Assembly (NCBI GenBank): GCA_046498285.1
Contig: JAWOBA010000023.1
Span: forward strand, 1 to 23,461
Direction: 5' to 3'
Length of the DNA: 23,461 nt
Source: B33-G16 sp046498285
Lineage (GTDB): Bacteria; Desulfobacterota; DSM-4660; Desulfatiglandales; B25-G16
In this document: piece by piece, positions 7,583-14,847 of the stretch
Layout: each line of letters starts with the position of its first letter
Numbering within the stretch: the stretch's first letter is position 1
Made by a program: the position numbers and the translations under genes
The notes under the pieces: model-generated
What the model was told of the DNA's origin: nothing
The model's database searches: none
What the model saw: only the letters and a program-made list of their open reading frames with translations

Positions 7583-10027
7583 CTATTCTTTGATTTCATA
7601 TCCGATGGCTTTGTAGCCTGCGAGCCGCCTTTTATACATTTTAGCAAGCACTGGTACTTTGGGATCAACATAGTCATATATTACAACTTCTTTTTTCATG
7701 TCATGCAGGCGATTAAGCCTCCCTGCATATTGAGCAAGGGTACCTCGCCATGAGACCGGCAGTGCGATAAATAGAGTATCCAGCCGTGCATCATCAAACC
7801 CTTCACCAAGATATCTTCCTGTGGCAATGATTAACCTTTCCTCGTCCTCTGGAATGCTTTTCATTTCTTCTGCGATTTGTTGTCTTTCCTTTTGCCTTAT
7901 ACCTCCCTTTAGAACAATCAGGTGTTTTACAAAATGTGAAAGACGTTCCTTCAGAAGCACAAGATGTTCTTTTCTTTCCGTTAATACAATGGGAGACCGT
8001 TTTCTTTCTAGGGCGCTTATTACATCATCAATGATCATATTATTGCGATTGTCGTCATTGGCTAATGCTGCATAAACCTTATGGATCGGAAGATTATCAA
8101 AATCAGTATCCTTATCAAATGTAAAACCGGTTTTGCGCACAATGACTTTGTGCTCGAATGGTCTGGCTGCCGCCTGTTTTCGCTCATCCACTCTGTGTCT
8201 GACCGGCCCGCATTGCATAAAGATAATCGGATGATGGCCGTCTTTTCGAATCACCGTAGCTGAAAGGCCGGTTATGTATTTCGCCTTGCATTGCCTGGCT
8301 ACCATTTCAAAGCTTCTTGCTGATATGTGGTGACACTCATCCACGACAAGGTGGCCATACATTCCAACGATATCATCCACCTCCCCCTTTCTGTTGAGGC
8401 TTTGAATCAAGGCCACATCAACGATGCCTGAAGGCTTACGCTTCCCTCCACCGATTTGGCCTATATCCTTTGGATCAAGCCCTAAAAAGGTATTCAAGTG
8501 ATTAACCCATTGATCGAGTAGCTGCCTTCGGTGAACCAATATGAGGGTATTCACCCCGCGCTCCGCAATTAGGTAAGCGGCAGCTACGGTTTTCCCAAAG
8601 GCGGTGGTGGCTGACAGTACCCCAATATCGTGACTGAGCATTGATATCGCGGCTTCTTTTTGCTCCGGTCGTAATATCCCTTGGAAATCCAGTGATATGG
8701 GATTGCCGGGTATTCGTTTATCAATGATAATAGGATCGATCCTTACGTCGTTGAGCAGATCGAGAATTCCATCCAAGCATCCCCTCGGCAAACCAATATG
8801 GTTCGGGAAATCCTCACAACAGCTAATGATTCGTGGTTTATTATAGGTGGAGAGTCGCATAGCTTGTGACTTGTAGAATTCCGGGTTTTGAAAGGCGGCC
8901 AATCGTACGAAACGGTTCAATAGAGCCGGTGGAAGCCCTCTCTTTTCAATATAGATCTGATTTCCCAAAACCAGTTCAATGTGATCTGGCATTGGGCCAA
9001 CAATGGGAGGCTCTTTTCTTCTTCCGGAAGGTGGCATAGTCCAAGGTTCGTTACAGGCTTCGTCAGCAGTAGTCTCTCTAACACCAATGACTCGGCCTTG
9101 ACGCTCGGCCTTGCAGACAATGGCTTCGACTTCATTCCGATTCATCCTACGGACCTGGGATAGGAAAGCCCACTGATCAAGGTAAGGAGCGAGATCCTTA
9201 TTCAGAAAGACGCTATTTCCTCTCTCCCTTGGCCTCTTTTGAAGCGGAAGCGCAATCAAGTTTCCAAATCCTCCCTTGGGCATCCTATCTTGGTTGGGGA
9301 ATAGCCGATCGTAAGAATCGAGACCTATTTCAGGACGCCTCTCCATAGTTTCAGTCAAGAGAAAGGAGGTCATTTTGCGAGCCAACGCAGCTTCCAAAGG
9401 TTTTGAGAAGAAAATCCATACATGTCCGCCGTTACCGGACCGCGAACGTTCAAGGTAAGAAGGCACATTATGTGCTTTGCAAGTTTCAAGAAATGCCCTC
9501 GAATCATCCATCCATGATCTTTTGTCAAAATCAATAGCAATGAACCAACAGGTTTCATCAGCCAACAGTGGATAGATTCCGATCGTGAAGGCATCCTTTG
9601 ATCTTCTTTCAGGCTCCATACCAAGGAGGTGATTTCGTATTACCTCATCTGTTAAGGGAAGAAGCTCTCGATTATCACAGTCGCTGCATTTAATCTTAGG
9701 CTTTTTACATATCCCTTTTATCCATTCATTTCCACAGGCAGGCTGGTAGCCGGTCTTACCTGTTCTGCGGCTTTCAAATCTTCGCGGGTACACGTCCTCT
9801 CTTCCTCTGAAAAGGCTTCGGAAAAGAGAAATCTTTTCAGCTTCAGATGATTGGTTTGTTACGCGGATCTTCCTGTGAGATGAAGGGGCCGAAGCCTTTG
9901 TAATAAAATCCCTTTCTTCCTTTAATTGCTTGATCCTTTCAAGCACTGCCGATCTTCTGGCATCTAATTCGTCCAGCTCTTTTTGAGCACTGATAATCTT
10001 TCGCTCTATTTCAGTGATGTTTTCCAT
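7583..10027 (-). CDS. TOTE-type primase-helicase: archaeo-eukaryotic primase domain fused to SF2 helicase
   Basis: This 814-residue protein starts with a coiled coil (residues about 1-45). Next is a four-Cys zinc site (Cys98, 107, 114, 117) leading into an archaeo-eukaryotic primase domain. Its catalytic acids are Asp166 and Asp168 (AIDFD), and its S-x-H-type motif is SGNGGHVW (Ser197, His202). After a linker comes an SF2 helicase with Walker A ATTAFGKT (473-480), VVDECHH (Asp563-Glu564), SAT (589-591) and the arginine-finger motif QYAGRLNR. The zinc site and primase motifs match the family named TOTE conflict-system primases, thought to act in defence against invading nucleic acid. The gene starts 9 bp after abiEii, so translation is probably coupled. 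No nuclease domain was recognised. Both catalytic cores look intact. The biological target is unknown. Confidence 0.85.
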   Translation of the reverse strand: MENITEIERKIISAQKELDELDARRSAVLERIKQLKEERDFITKASAPSSHRKIRVTNQSSEAEKISLFRSLFRGREDVYPRRFESRRTGKTGYQPACGNEWIKGICKKPKIKCSDCDNRELLPLTDEVIRNHLLGMEPERRSKDAFTIGIYPLLADETCWFIAIDFDKRSWMDDSRAFLETCKAHNVPSYLERSRSGNGGHVWIFFSKPLEAALARKMTSFLLTETMERRPEIGLDSYDRLFPNQDRMPKGGFGNLIALPLQKRPRERGNSVFLNKDLAPYLDQWAFLSQVRRMNRNEVEAIVCKAERQGRVIGVRETTADEACNEPWTMPPSGRRKEPPIVGPMPDHIELVLGNQIYIEKRGLPPALLNRFVRLAAFQNPEFYKSQAMRLSTYNKPRIISCCEDFPNHIGLPRGCLDGILDLLNDVRIDPIIIDKRIPGNPISLDFQGILRPEQKEAAISMLSHDIGVLSATTAFGKTVAAAYLIAERGVNTLILVHRRQLLDQWVNHLNTFLGLDPKDIGQIGGGKRKPSGIVDVALIQSLNRKGEVDDIVGMYGHLVVDECHHISARSFEMVARQCKAKYITGLSATVIRKDGHHPIIFMQCGPVRHRVDERKQAAARPFEHKVIVRKTGFTFDKDTDFDNLPIHKVYAALANDDNRNNMIIDDVISALERKRSPIVLTERKEHLVLLKERLSHFVKHLIVLKGGIRQKERQQIAEEMKSIPEDEERLIIATGRYLGEGFDDARLDTLFIALPVSWRGTLAQYAGRLNRLHDMKKEVVIYDYVDPKVPVLAKMYKRRLAGYKAIGYEIKE

Positions 10028-10036
10028 CGTATTCGC

Positions 10037-10903
10037 TCAAGAAACGAGCAATGTAATCATTGGCCGAAGTTCCTCAATCACGATGCTGAAATCAGGAAGA
10101 TCTGGAACCAGATGACCGAGCCACTGTTCCCAAGTCTTTTCTATGTAAGCAAGCATGGTGTTCTCAAAGAAATCATTAGGGCCATTAAATGCCACATGTC
10201 GGATGGTGCACTTGGAACTCAGAAAAGAGGAGAAGTCGGAAAGGTCTAATTGATTTTGATACGCACTGAGAACACGCCAAAGGTCATAGTAGTCGCGTGC
10301 CCTGGATCGACTCCAGCCCCGATCATGAAGTTCTTCTACGTGCTGCAAAATCGCGCGTAGTTTTTCTGCCACGATCTCTTCCAGAGCGTATACCTTGACC
10401 TGTGCTTCCATCGGTTCGCCATACCCATGAATGATCGATCGTATCTGAACTGGTTTGAGGACTTTTTCGTCCACTGCCGTTTCAATCATAACCCGAGTTT
10501 GTGGTGTACGCTGCCAGGGGAGTTGAACTCGAATCGTAAACGCCTCTTGTCCCCCTGGATGCGGCTCACGCTCTGTGTATCGCTCGCAAACGATCTCAAC
10601 AGGTGCGTACTCTTCGAGCAAGCTCACCGCCCGCTCACAGGCTTCTCTAATAGCCGCTTCCATTTTTTCACCGGTTGGAACATTTCCCATCCCTGAGAAG
10701 TCAAGATCCTCGGAGAAGCGGTAGTCTCCAAAGAAGCACTTTTTCAATGCGGTGCCGCCTTTAAAGACAAGAGTCTCCCGGAGCGGTTCAACATCACTTA
10801 TGCCGGCGAGAATCCACGAGAGGACGTAATCTCGCTCAAGAATTTCCCACGGAAGCCCTAAACGTTTCCGTGCCTCCTGCAAGCGGTTACGGAGCGGCTT
10901 CAT
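10037..10903 (-). CDS. abiEii: AbiEii toxin, nucleotidyltransferase
   Basis: This 288-residue protein is of the AbiEii/type IV toxin family, nucleotidyltransferases that halt growth when released from AbiEi control; a related mycobacterial toxin modifies tRNA acceptor ends. The conserved signature is complete: KGGTAL at residues 48-53, then RFSEDLDFS at 62-70 with metal ligands Asp66 and Asp68. The later EEIVAEKLRAI and RARDYYDLWR motifs are also present. An in-frame ATG exists at 10954, but 10903 is chosen because its ATG overlaps the abiEi stop codon as ATGA (10900-10903), the usual coupled arrangement in this system, and the protein then begins right at the conserved part. The following helicase gene is only 9 bp away. 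No inactivating change is seen. Confidence 0.88.
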   Translation of the reverse strand: MKPLRNRLQEARKRLGLPWEILERDYVLSWILAGISDVEPLRETLVFKGGTALKKCFFGDYRFSEDLDFSGMGNVPTGEKMEAAIREACERAVSLLEEYAPVEIVCERYTEREPHPGGQEAFTIRVQLPWQRTPQTRVMIETAVDEKVLKPVQIRSIIHGYGEPMEAQVKVYALEEIVAEKLRAILQHVEELHDRGWSRSRARDYYDLWRVLSAYQNQLDLSDFSSFLSSKCTIRHVAFNGPNDFFENTMLAYIEKTWEQWLGHLVPDLPDFSIVIEELRPMITLLVS

Positions 10904-11763
10904 GCCGTAACCTTTCCGGGAAGGTTTTCCTGAATCATCCAGCGAGGGTTGCATGGACCCTTTCGGGGACCGGTTGGATCGAGCTTTCTATAACCCTTAA
11001 TGGGAAGCCTCGAAAGAGGTTCTAGAGAGGCCGGATCAACACCCTGAGATTCGAGTACCCAACCAAGACGCTTGGCGGTCGCGGTATCAAGCCTGCACGC
11101 GTAGTCGACAATCCGCTTTACATCGAGCTCATTGCCTCTTACTTTAAATGCATGAAGGACCTCCGCAAAGTCCCCGTAGTATTGGGGCATAGAAAGACCG
11201 TCAAGCAGTGTTCTTTCCGGATCGGTGACTCTAACACGTGCTTCACCAAGCCATGTATTCTCTACGCCGAAATATCTCTCGGGCTTCACCTGGACAAATT
11301 GGTAGATCGTATCTCCAACCGGGTATCCGTTGCGTATTCGCTTTGCCATGGCACTGCGGACCCTGGGCACAGAGGCGTCTGTAGTTGTAAGTACGAATAC
11401 CTTCCTGGGGGCTTGCTCTGTCAGACCATGATGGTGCAGGGCAGACCAGTGGCTGATGGCTGCCGGACTGATCAAGGCCATGGCGATCTCAAACTCATGG
11501 GCTGGGGTCACCCCCGGAATAGAGGTAGCTAGGGCGTAAAGCCCCCGACGCAAGGAGACGATCCACCCATTTCTATGGAGGTGGTAGAGCGCTTCGAGAA
11601 GGTAGGACTTCTTTAGGCCTACCTCAGGGGCTAGCCTCCGGGCCCGCTCCGTAGAAAAGACTCGGTCCCCTTCGGCTGCGATTCCACGTATAAGTGCTAT
11701 GCCTATCTGAGTCTTCTTTAGTTTTTGCTTTGTATTCATTGGAAGATATCCAATCTTTGCCAT
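10900..11763 (-). CDS. abiEi: AbiEi antitoxin and transcriptional regulator
   Basis: This 287-residue protein has a winged-helix DNA-binding domain at residues about 25-80 (RVFSTERARRLA, then LLEALYHLHRNGWI and RGLYAL). A C-terminal antitoxin domain follows, with AISHWSALHHHGL and VTDPERTLLDGL, the hallmark segments of AbiEi. Family members repress their own operon and counteract AbiEii. It is the first gene of a three-gene operon with abiEii and the primase-helicase. Neither the ATG at 11763 nor an in-frame ATG at 11742 has a clear ribosome binding site. The first is used here because it gives the longer protein, but one of two direct repeats overlaps it, so the later start is possible. Confidence 0.87.
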   Translation of the reverse strand: MAKIGYLPMNTKQKLKKTQIGIALIRGIAAEGDRVFSTERARRLAPEVGLKKSYLLEALYHLHRNGWIVSLRRGLYALATSIPGVTPAHEFEIAMALISPAAISHWSALHHHGLTEQAPRKVFVLTTTDASVPRVRSAMAKRIRNGYPVGDTIYQFVQVKPERYFGVENTWLGEARVRVTDPERTLLDGLSMPQYYGDFAEVLHAFKVRGNELDVKRIVDYACRLDTATAKRLGWVLESQGVDPASLEPLSRLPIKGYRKLDPTGPRKGPCNPRWMIQENLPGKVTA

Positions 11764-11836
11764 TCAAAAGCTAAGATAGTTATTAGATAATCTATGCCAA
11801 AAATTGGAGAATGTCAAACCTTTGCCATATAAAAGC
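11755..11836 (-). promoter_or_regulatory. Direct-repeat pair flanking the abiE promoter, candidate AbiEi operator
   Basis: On the minus strand, GCTTTTATATGGCAAAG (11836-11820) lies just upstream of the -35 box. GCTTTTGAATGGCAAAG (11771-11755) overlaps the abiEi start codon. They match at 15 of 17 positions and start 65 bp apart. Autorepression through paired operator repeats is known for AbiEi proteins. The assignment here is inference. Confidence 0.5.
11789..11817 (-). promoter_or_regulatory. Predicted sigma-70 promoter of the abiE operon
   Basis: A consensus -35 TTGACA (11817-11812) is followed after 17 bp by TAGATT (11794-11789), four of six bases of the -10 consensus. It points into abiEi, whose ATG lies 26 bp further on. 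It is flanked by direct repeats that could be operators. Confidence 0.6.
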
Positions 11837-12334
11837 AAAATATTCAGAGGGAAGGTAGGGTCCACAAAAACTTACGACAAGAAATCGAGGCTTGCGATCT
11901 TAAAAGCTGAACCTGCGATCTCTTGCCACTACACTAAATCCTTAATAAATTGAAATATCTTACGTATATCTAACTGAAATAGACAATTCCGCATAATACC
12001 CGACTTTACCATATTTGAAACGCAAATCGTCACTGATCATAATTTCATGCTCACAATCCAGACAAAATAGCATCGGAAAGCAATATCAATTTTGGAGGTT
12101 CATTAGAATTAGAACCTTACTATTTCAAGGAGCTAAAAAAAGAGGATTCAAATTGAATCCTCTTTCTAAAACTCCACCTAATTTTTGTTTCCATCAATGG
12201 CGGGTCATGATGTGACAAAATGTGACAATAATTGATTTTTTAGCTTATTGTGTTTCTATTGTTTATACCTCAAACGTAAATAAAAATCAAATAGTTAAGT
12301 TATTTCATAATCTTAGCAGAATGCCCAATTCTGT
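11837..12334. other. AT-rich stretch between the abiE promoter and the tRNA fragment
   Basis: No confident gene. A 37-residue frame on the minus strand (12073-11960) begins MLFCLDCEHE and has a CxxC pair, but it lacks a ribosome binding site. TGCGATCT occurs twice near 11900. A terminator-like palindrome lies at 12139-12165. A 6-bp stem CAGAAT/ATTCTG sits directly beside the tRNA fragment (12317-12333). Confidence 0.4.
12139..12165. terminator. Perfect 27-bp palindrome, terminator-like on both strands
   Basis: AAAGAGGATTCAA is followed by one base and then its exact reverse complement. It is preceded by an A-run and followed by TTTCT, so a stem GAGGATTC/GAATCCTC with a small A/T loop would end transcripts from either side. 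It may insulate the abiE operon from the neighbouring genes. Confidence 0.55.
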
Positions 12335-12379
12335 CTGGCAGTCATGAGGTCAGGGGTTCGAGACCCCTCAGCTCCACCA
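12335..12379 (+). other. 3' portion of tRNA-Ala(GGC): likely attachment site of an integrated element
   Basis: The 45 bases fit tRNA positions 32-76 with no gaps. They give anticodon loop CTGGCAG, stem half TCATG, variable AGGTC, T-arm AGGGG-TTCGAGA-CCCCT (five perfect pairs), acceptor half CAGCTCC, discriminator A and CCA. The 5' half is absent: upstream bases cannot form the CATGA anticodon half, a D-arm or a GGAGCTG/GGGGCTG acceptor. A tRNA 3' end without its 5' half is what site-specific integration leaves at the far end of an island. Given its orientation, the intact tRNA would lie to the left, outside the window. Confidence 0.8.
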
Positions 12380-12426
12380 CTTAAAAGTCCCTTTTTAAAC
12401 ATTTGGCGCACTTTCTGTCCTTTTTT

Positions 12427-13398
12427 TCAGATATATTCTTCCCCTTTTATCTTGTCCACATAATGCTGTGCAGAGAATGCTGCTGTAGCGCCATCGCCGC
12501 AAGCAGTGATAACCTGTTTAAGTTTTTTTTGGCAACAGTCACCGCAGGCAAATATGCCCTCTGCTGATGTATGCATCTCTCTATTCACTATGATGTAGTC
12601 ATCATCACTTTTTTTAACCATATTGCCAAGGAAGCCCAGGTTCGGTACATAGCCAACAAAGACAAAGACACCGCTTACATGGAGATCTCTCATTTCACCA
12701 TTCTTGACATTTCTAAGCTTTACTCCTTCTACCAGTGTCTGGCCAAATATTTCATCCACGACAGAATCAAAGATGACCTCTATTCTGGTGTTGTTGAACA
12801 CCTTTTCCTGGAGTATTTTTGTTCCCCGAAATCTATCTCTTCTATGGATAATATAAACCTTTTGTGCAAATCTGGTAAGAAACAGGGCATCTTCCAGTGC
12901 TACATCTCCACCACCCACTACTGCCACGGTAAGGTTACGAAAAAAGGCACCATCACAGGTAGCGCAATAGGAAACACCTTTACCGGTAAACTCCACCTCG
13001 CCCGGGACACCCAGTTTCCTCTGCTCCTCGCCTGCAGCAACAATTATGGACAGACATTGATATGGTACAGGGTCATTATCTACAAAGATTTTCTTAATAT
13101 TGCTGTTTTCACTAAATTCTATACGGTTTATTTCGCCATTTGTGATCCTTGTGCCAAAGGATTTGGCTTGTTCTTCCATATTATGAACGAGCTCTGCGCC
13201 TGAAATTCCTTTGATGAAACCAGGATAATTCTCTATCTTATCAGTCAAAGAGGCTTGCCCACCAATACCTAATTTTTCAATCAATATAGTGGATAGTCTT
13301 GCCCTTGTTGTATAAATTGCTGCTGTTAAGCCAGCAGGTCCCCCACCTATAATAATAACATCATAAACATCCGCCTTATTTATTGAATCTTGATCCAT
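12427..13398 (-). CDS. trxB: Thioredoxin reductase (NADPH, FAD)
   Basis: This 323-residue flavoprotein transfers electrons from NADPH through FAD and a disulfide to thioredoxin in the cytoplasm. The FAD-binding GGGPAG is at residues 18-23. The redox pair Cys145/Cys148 is in CATCDG. The NADPH fold has GGGDVALE, and HRRDRFRG marks the NADPH phosphate site. The C-terminal FAD segment is ACGDC...QVITACGDGATAA. Length and domain order are typical of the low-molecular-weight bacterial enzyme. An N-terminal extension of about ten residues precedes the first strand. AAAGGA lies upstream of the ATG. The gene ends 48 bp from the tRNA-Ala fragment and is the first housekeeping gene beyond the presumed island boundary. 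Confidence 0.95.
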   Translation of the reverse strand: MDQDSINKADVYDVIIIGGGPAGLTAAIYTTRARLSTILIEKLGIGGQASLTDKIENYPGFIKGISGAELVHNMEEQAKSFGTRITNGEINRIEFSENSNIKKIFVDNDPVPYQCLSIIVAAGEEQRKLGVPGEVEFTGKGVSYCATCDGAFFRNLTVAVVGGGDVALEDALFLTRFAQKVYIIHRRDRFRGTKILQEKVFNNTRIEVIFDSVVDEIFGQTLVEGVKLRNVKNGEMRDLHVSGVFVFVGYVPNLGFLGNMVKKSDDDYIIVNREMHTSAEGIFACGDCCQKKLKQVITACGDGATAAFSAQHYVDKIKGEEYI

Positions 13399-13518
13399 TA
13401 ATTATGTCCTTTCTTTGAAAATGCCTGAATGTATAATGCTAATCATGCTGATGGTTAATGCAAGTTAAATTGAGACAACTTTTGACTTTTTTTGTCCACC
13501 ATAGGCCATGGGGGGCCC

Positions 13519-14226
13519 TTATATTGTTTTATATTTTACTGTGACAAGGCCATCTTCTTCTCTTGCTAACAATACAAAATCAAACATATCATTTTGCAGA
13601 CAAAAAAGAGGATCTTCTCTTGGAAGATAGGGTTTAGTTCCCCTTATAAATTTTTGTGCAGCTTCATGAAATATAATCTTCTTCAAGGTTTCAAGATGAT
13701 TATAATGAGATCCTTTAAGAAGATGTTCTAAATAATCAGCGCATCCTTCATCCTCTGGGGACTTGGCAACACCTCTTCTTCCCATGGCTACGATTGTTAC
13801 AATCTCTGGAAGTGGATCTTGAGAAAGAATATATCTGGATATGGCCTTTGCCATAACATAACTGCCAGGAATGACCATCCTGGCTTGAGCAAGTCTGCTT
13901 ATCACCCCGGTAACACCAGCTGTTGTCCTTTGAACTACCACCTTTCCCTTGAGAAATCCTTTGGGTTTTTCGATGAGCTCAGATGGAGAATTTCCAAGAT
14001 CAAAACCAGGGATCAACTGCTCGTTAACCTCACCTGCTAAGATTATATCATCGCGTTTTGTTTTAAGTAAAAATGCCTCTTCAGGATTGCTAACAAAGAT
14101 TACCTTTTTAGCACCATAATGAAAAAAAAGGGGAGTTACTGTAAATGCCCTAAACACATCTACAATAATGGTAAGTCCTTGAGCCCTCTTAGAACCTTCA
14201 ATCAGACTTTCTCTGATGATATTCAT
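13519..14226 (-). CDS. comB: ComB-like 2-phosphosulfolactate phosphatase family protein
   Basis: This 235-residue protein belongs to the ComB family, magnesium-dependent phosphatases that convert 2-phosphosulfolactate to sulfolactate in coenzyme M synthesis. Many bacteria without methanogenesis carry homologues of uncertain role. Family landmarks visible are IIVDVFRAFTV near the N-terminus (usually VIDVLRAT), AGEVNEQLIPGFDLGNSPSE, QRTTAGVTG (usually TTNGT) and EDEGCADYLE. The ATG at 14226 is used; an in-frame TTG at 14238 is possible. Neither has a good ribosome binding site. It precedes trxB on the same strand but about 120 bp separates them. With no other coenzyme M genes in view, the true substrate here is open. 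Confidence 0.8.
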   Translation of the reverse strand: MNIIRESLIEGSKRAQGLTIIVDVFRAFTVTPLFFHYGAKKVIFVSNPEEAFLLKTKRDDIILAGEVNEQLIPGFDLGNSPSELIEKPKGFLKGKVVVQRTTAGVTGVISRLAQARMVIPGSYVMAKAISRYILSQDPLPEIVTIVAMGRRGVAKSPEDEGCADYLEHLLKGSHYNHLETLKKIIFHEAAQKFIRGTKPYLPREDPLFCLQNDMFDFVLLAREEDGLVTVKYKTI

Positions 14227-14847
14227 TTTATTGTACAAAGAAAGAAATAAGTGCCCAGTGTAGGCTAAACATGTCTCAGGTGCATAAGTTTTTTGACCAG
14301 TCAGTACCCTGGCCTGGCTTCTTCTACCGGGTGATTTATTGTTGAATCTCTTTGGCTTATCACTGAAAAGTCAACATGAGGCGTTGCAGGTATTGAACCC
14401 AGATTATGCAGTAGCCACCTACTGCGGCGTGAAAAACCTTGCTGCAACGATCGTTTCACGATTTTGCTTCTCAACATATTTACAAATATGCCTTCGGCGC
14501 AAAATCGCTGCAACTTCGCGTTTCGCTGAGGTTTTTCAACCCTCGTGACGATACCTACTGCATAATCTGGGTTAAAAGGCCTGGTTTATTTCTGGACTCT
14601 AATTTTCGTAGTATAATTTACGCACATTCTGCCTTGTAGAGACTTGTTATACTTACTAGCATGGTACTTTTGCTCTAAACCCAACTGCCCCGATATTATC
14701 GGTGCGGGCAGACCTGGTACTGGAAATTTGTTGTTCATGATTGACTTCTTGGAAAAGCTAATAGCCCTTATGTAAGGTCCTTATGTAATAGCTCATCACA
14801 TCGCGCCGGGACACAGAGTGTGTGCCTTAACTTCCAATTAAGAAGAA
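14227..14847. other. Intergenic stretch carrying a MITE copy
   Basis: The MITE at 14396-14573 is described separately. Bases 14574-14847 contain a hairpin-like GCCCCGATATTATCGGTGC near 14685 and nothing that looks like a gene. Confidence 0.4.
14396..14573 (+). mobile_element. MITE-like element, copy B (178 bp), near-palindromic
   Basis: The ends are perfect 19-bp inverted repeats: AACCCAGATTATGCAGTAG at 14396-14414 and its complement at 14555-14573. Further pairs nest inside: TGAAAAACCT/AGGTTTTTCA (14430-14439 with 14529-14538), CGATTTTGC/GCAAAATCG (14459-14467 with 14499-14507) and CATATTT/AAATATG at the centre (14475-14490). The whole element can therefore fold into one long hairpin. It is the inverted relative of copy A at 6682-6863. 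It has no transposase gene. Confidence 0.88.

Noticed and set aside
12301..12379. A complete tRNA gene using the CAGAA-TGCCCAA-TTCTG stem-loop as anticodon arm.
   Set aside because: The required U at position 33 is G, there is no D-arm or acceptor 5' strand upstream, and the spacing to the T-arm is wrong. Only the 3' tRNA-Ala fragment is supported.
12571..13203. A 210-codon plus-strand frame opposite trxB.
   Set aside because: It lies entirely antisense to a clear thioredoxin reductase gene and has no recognisable motifs.
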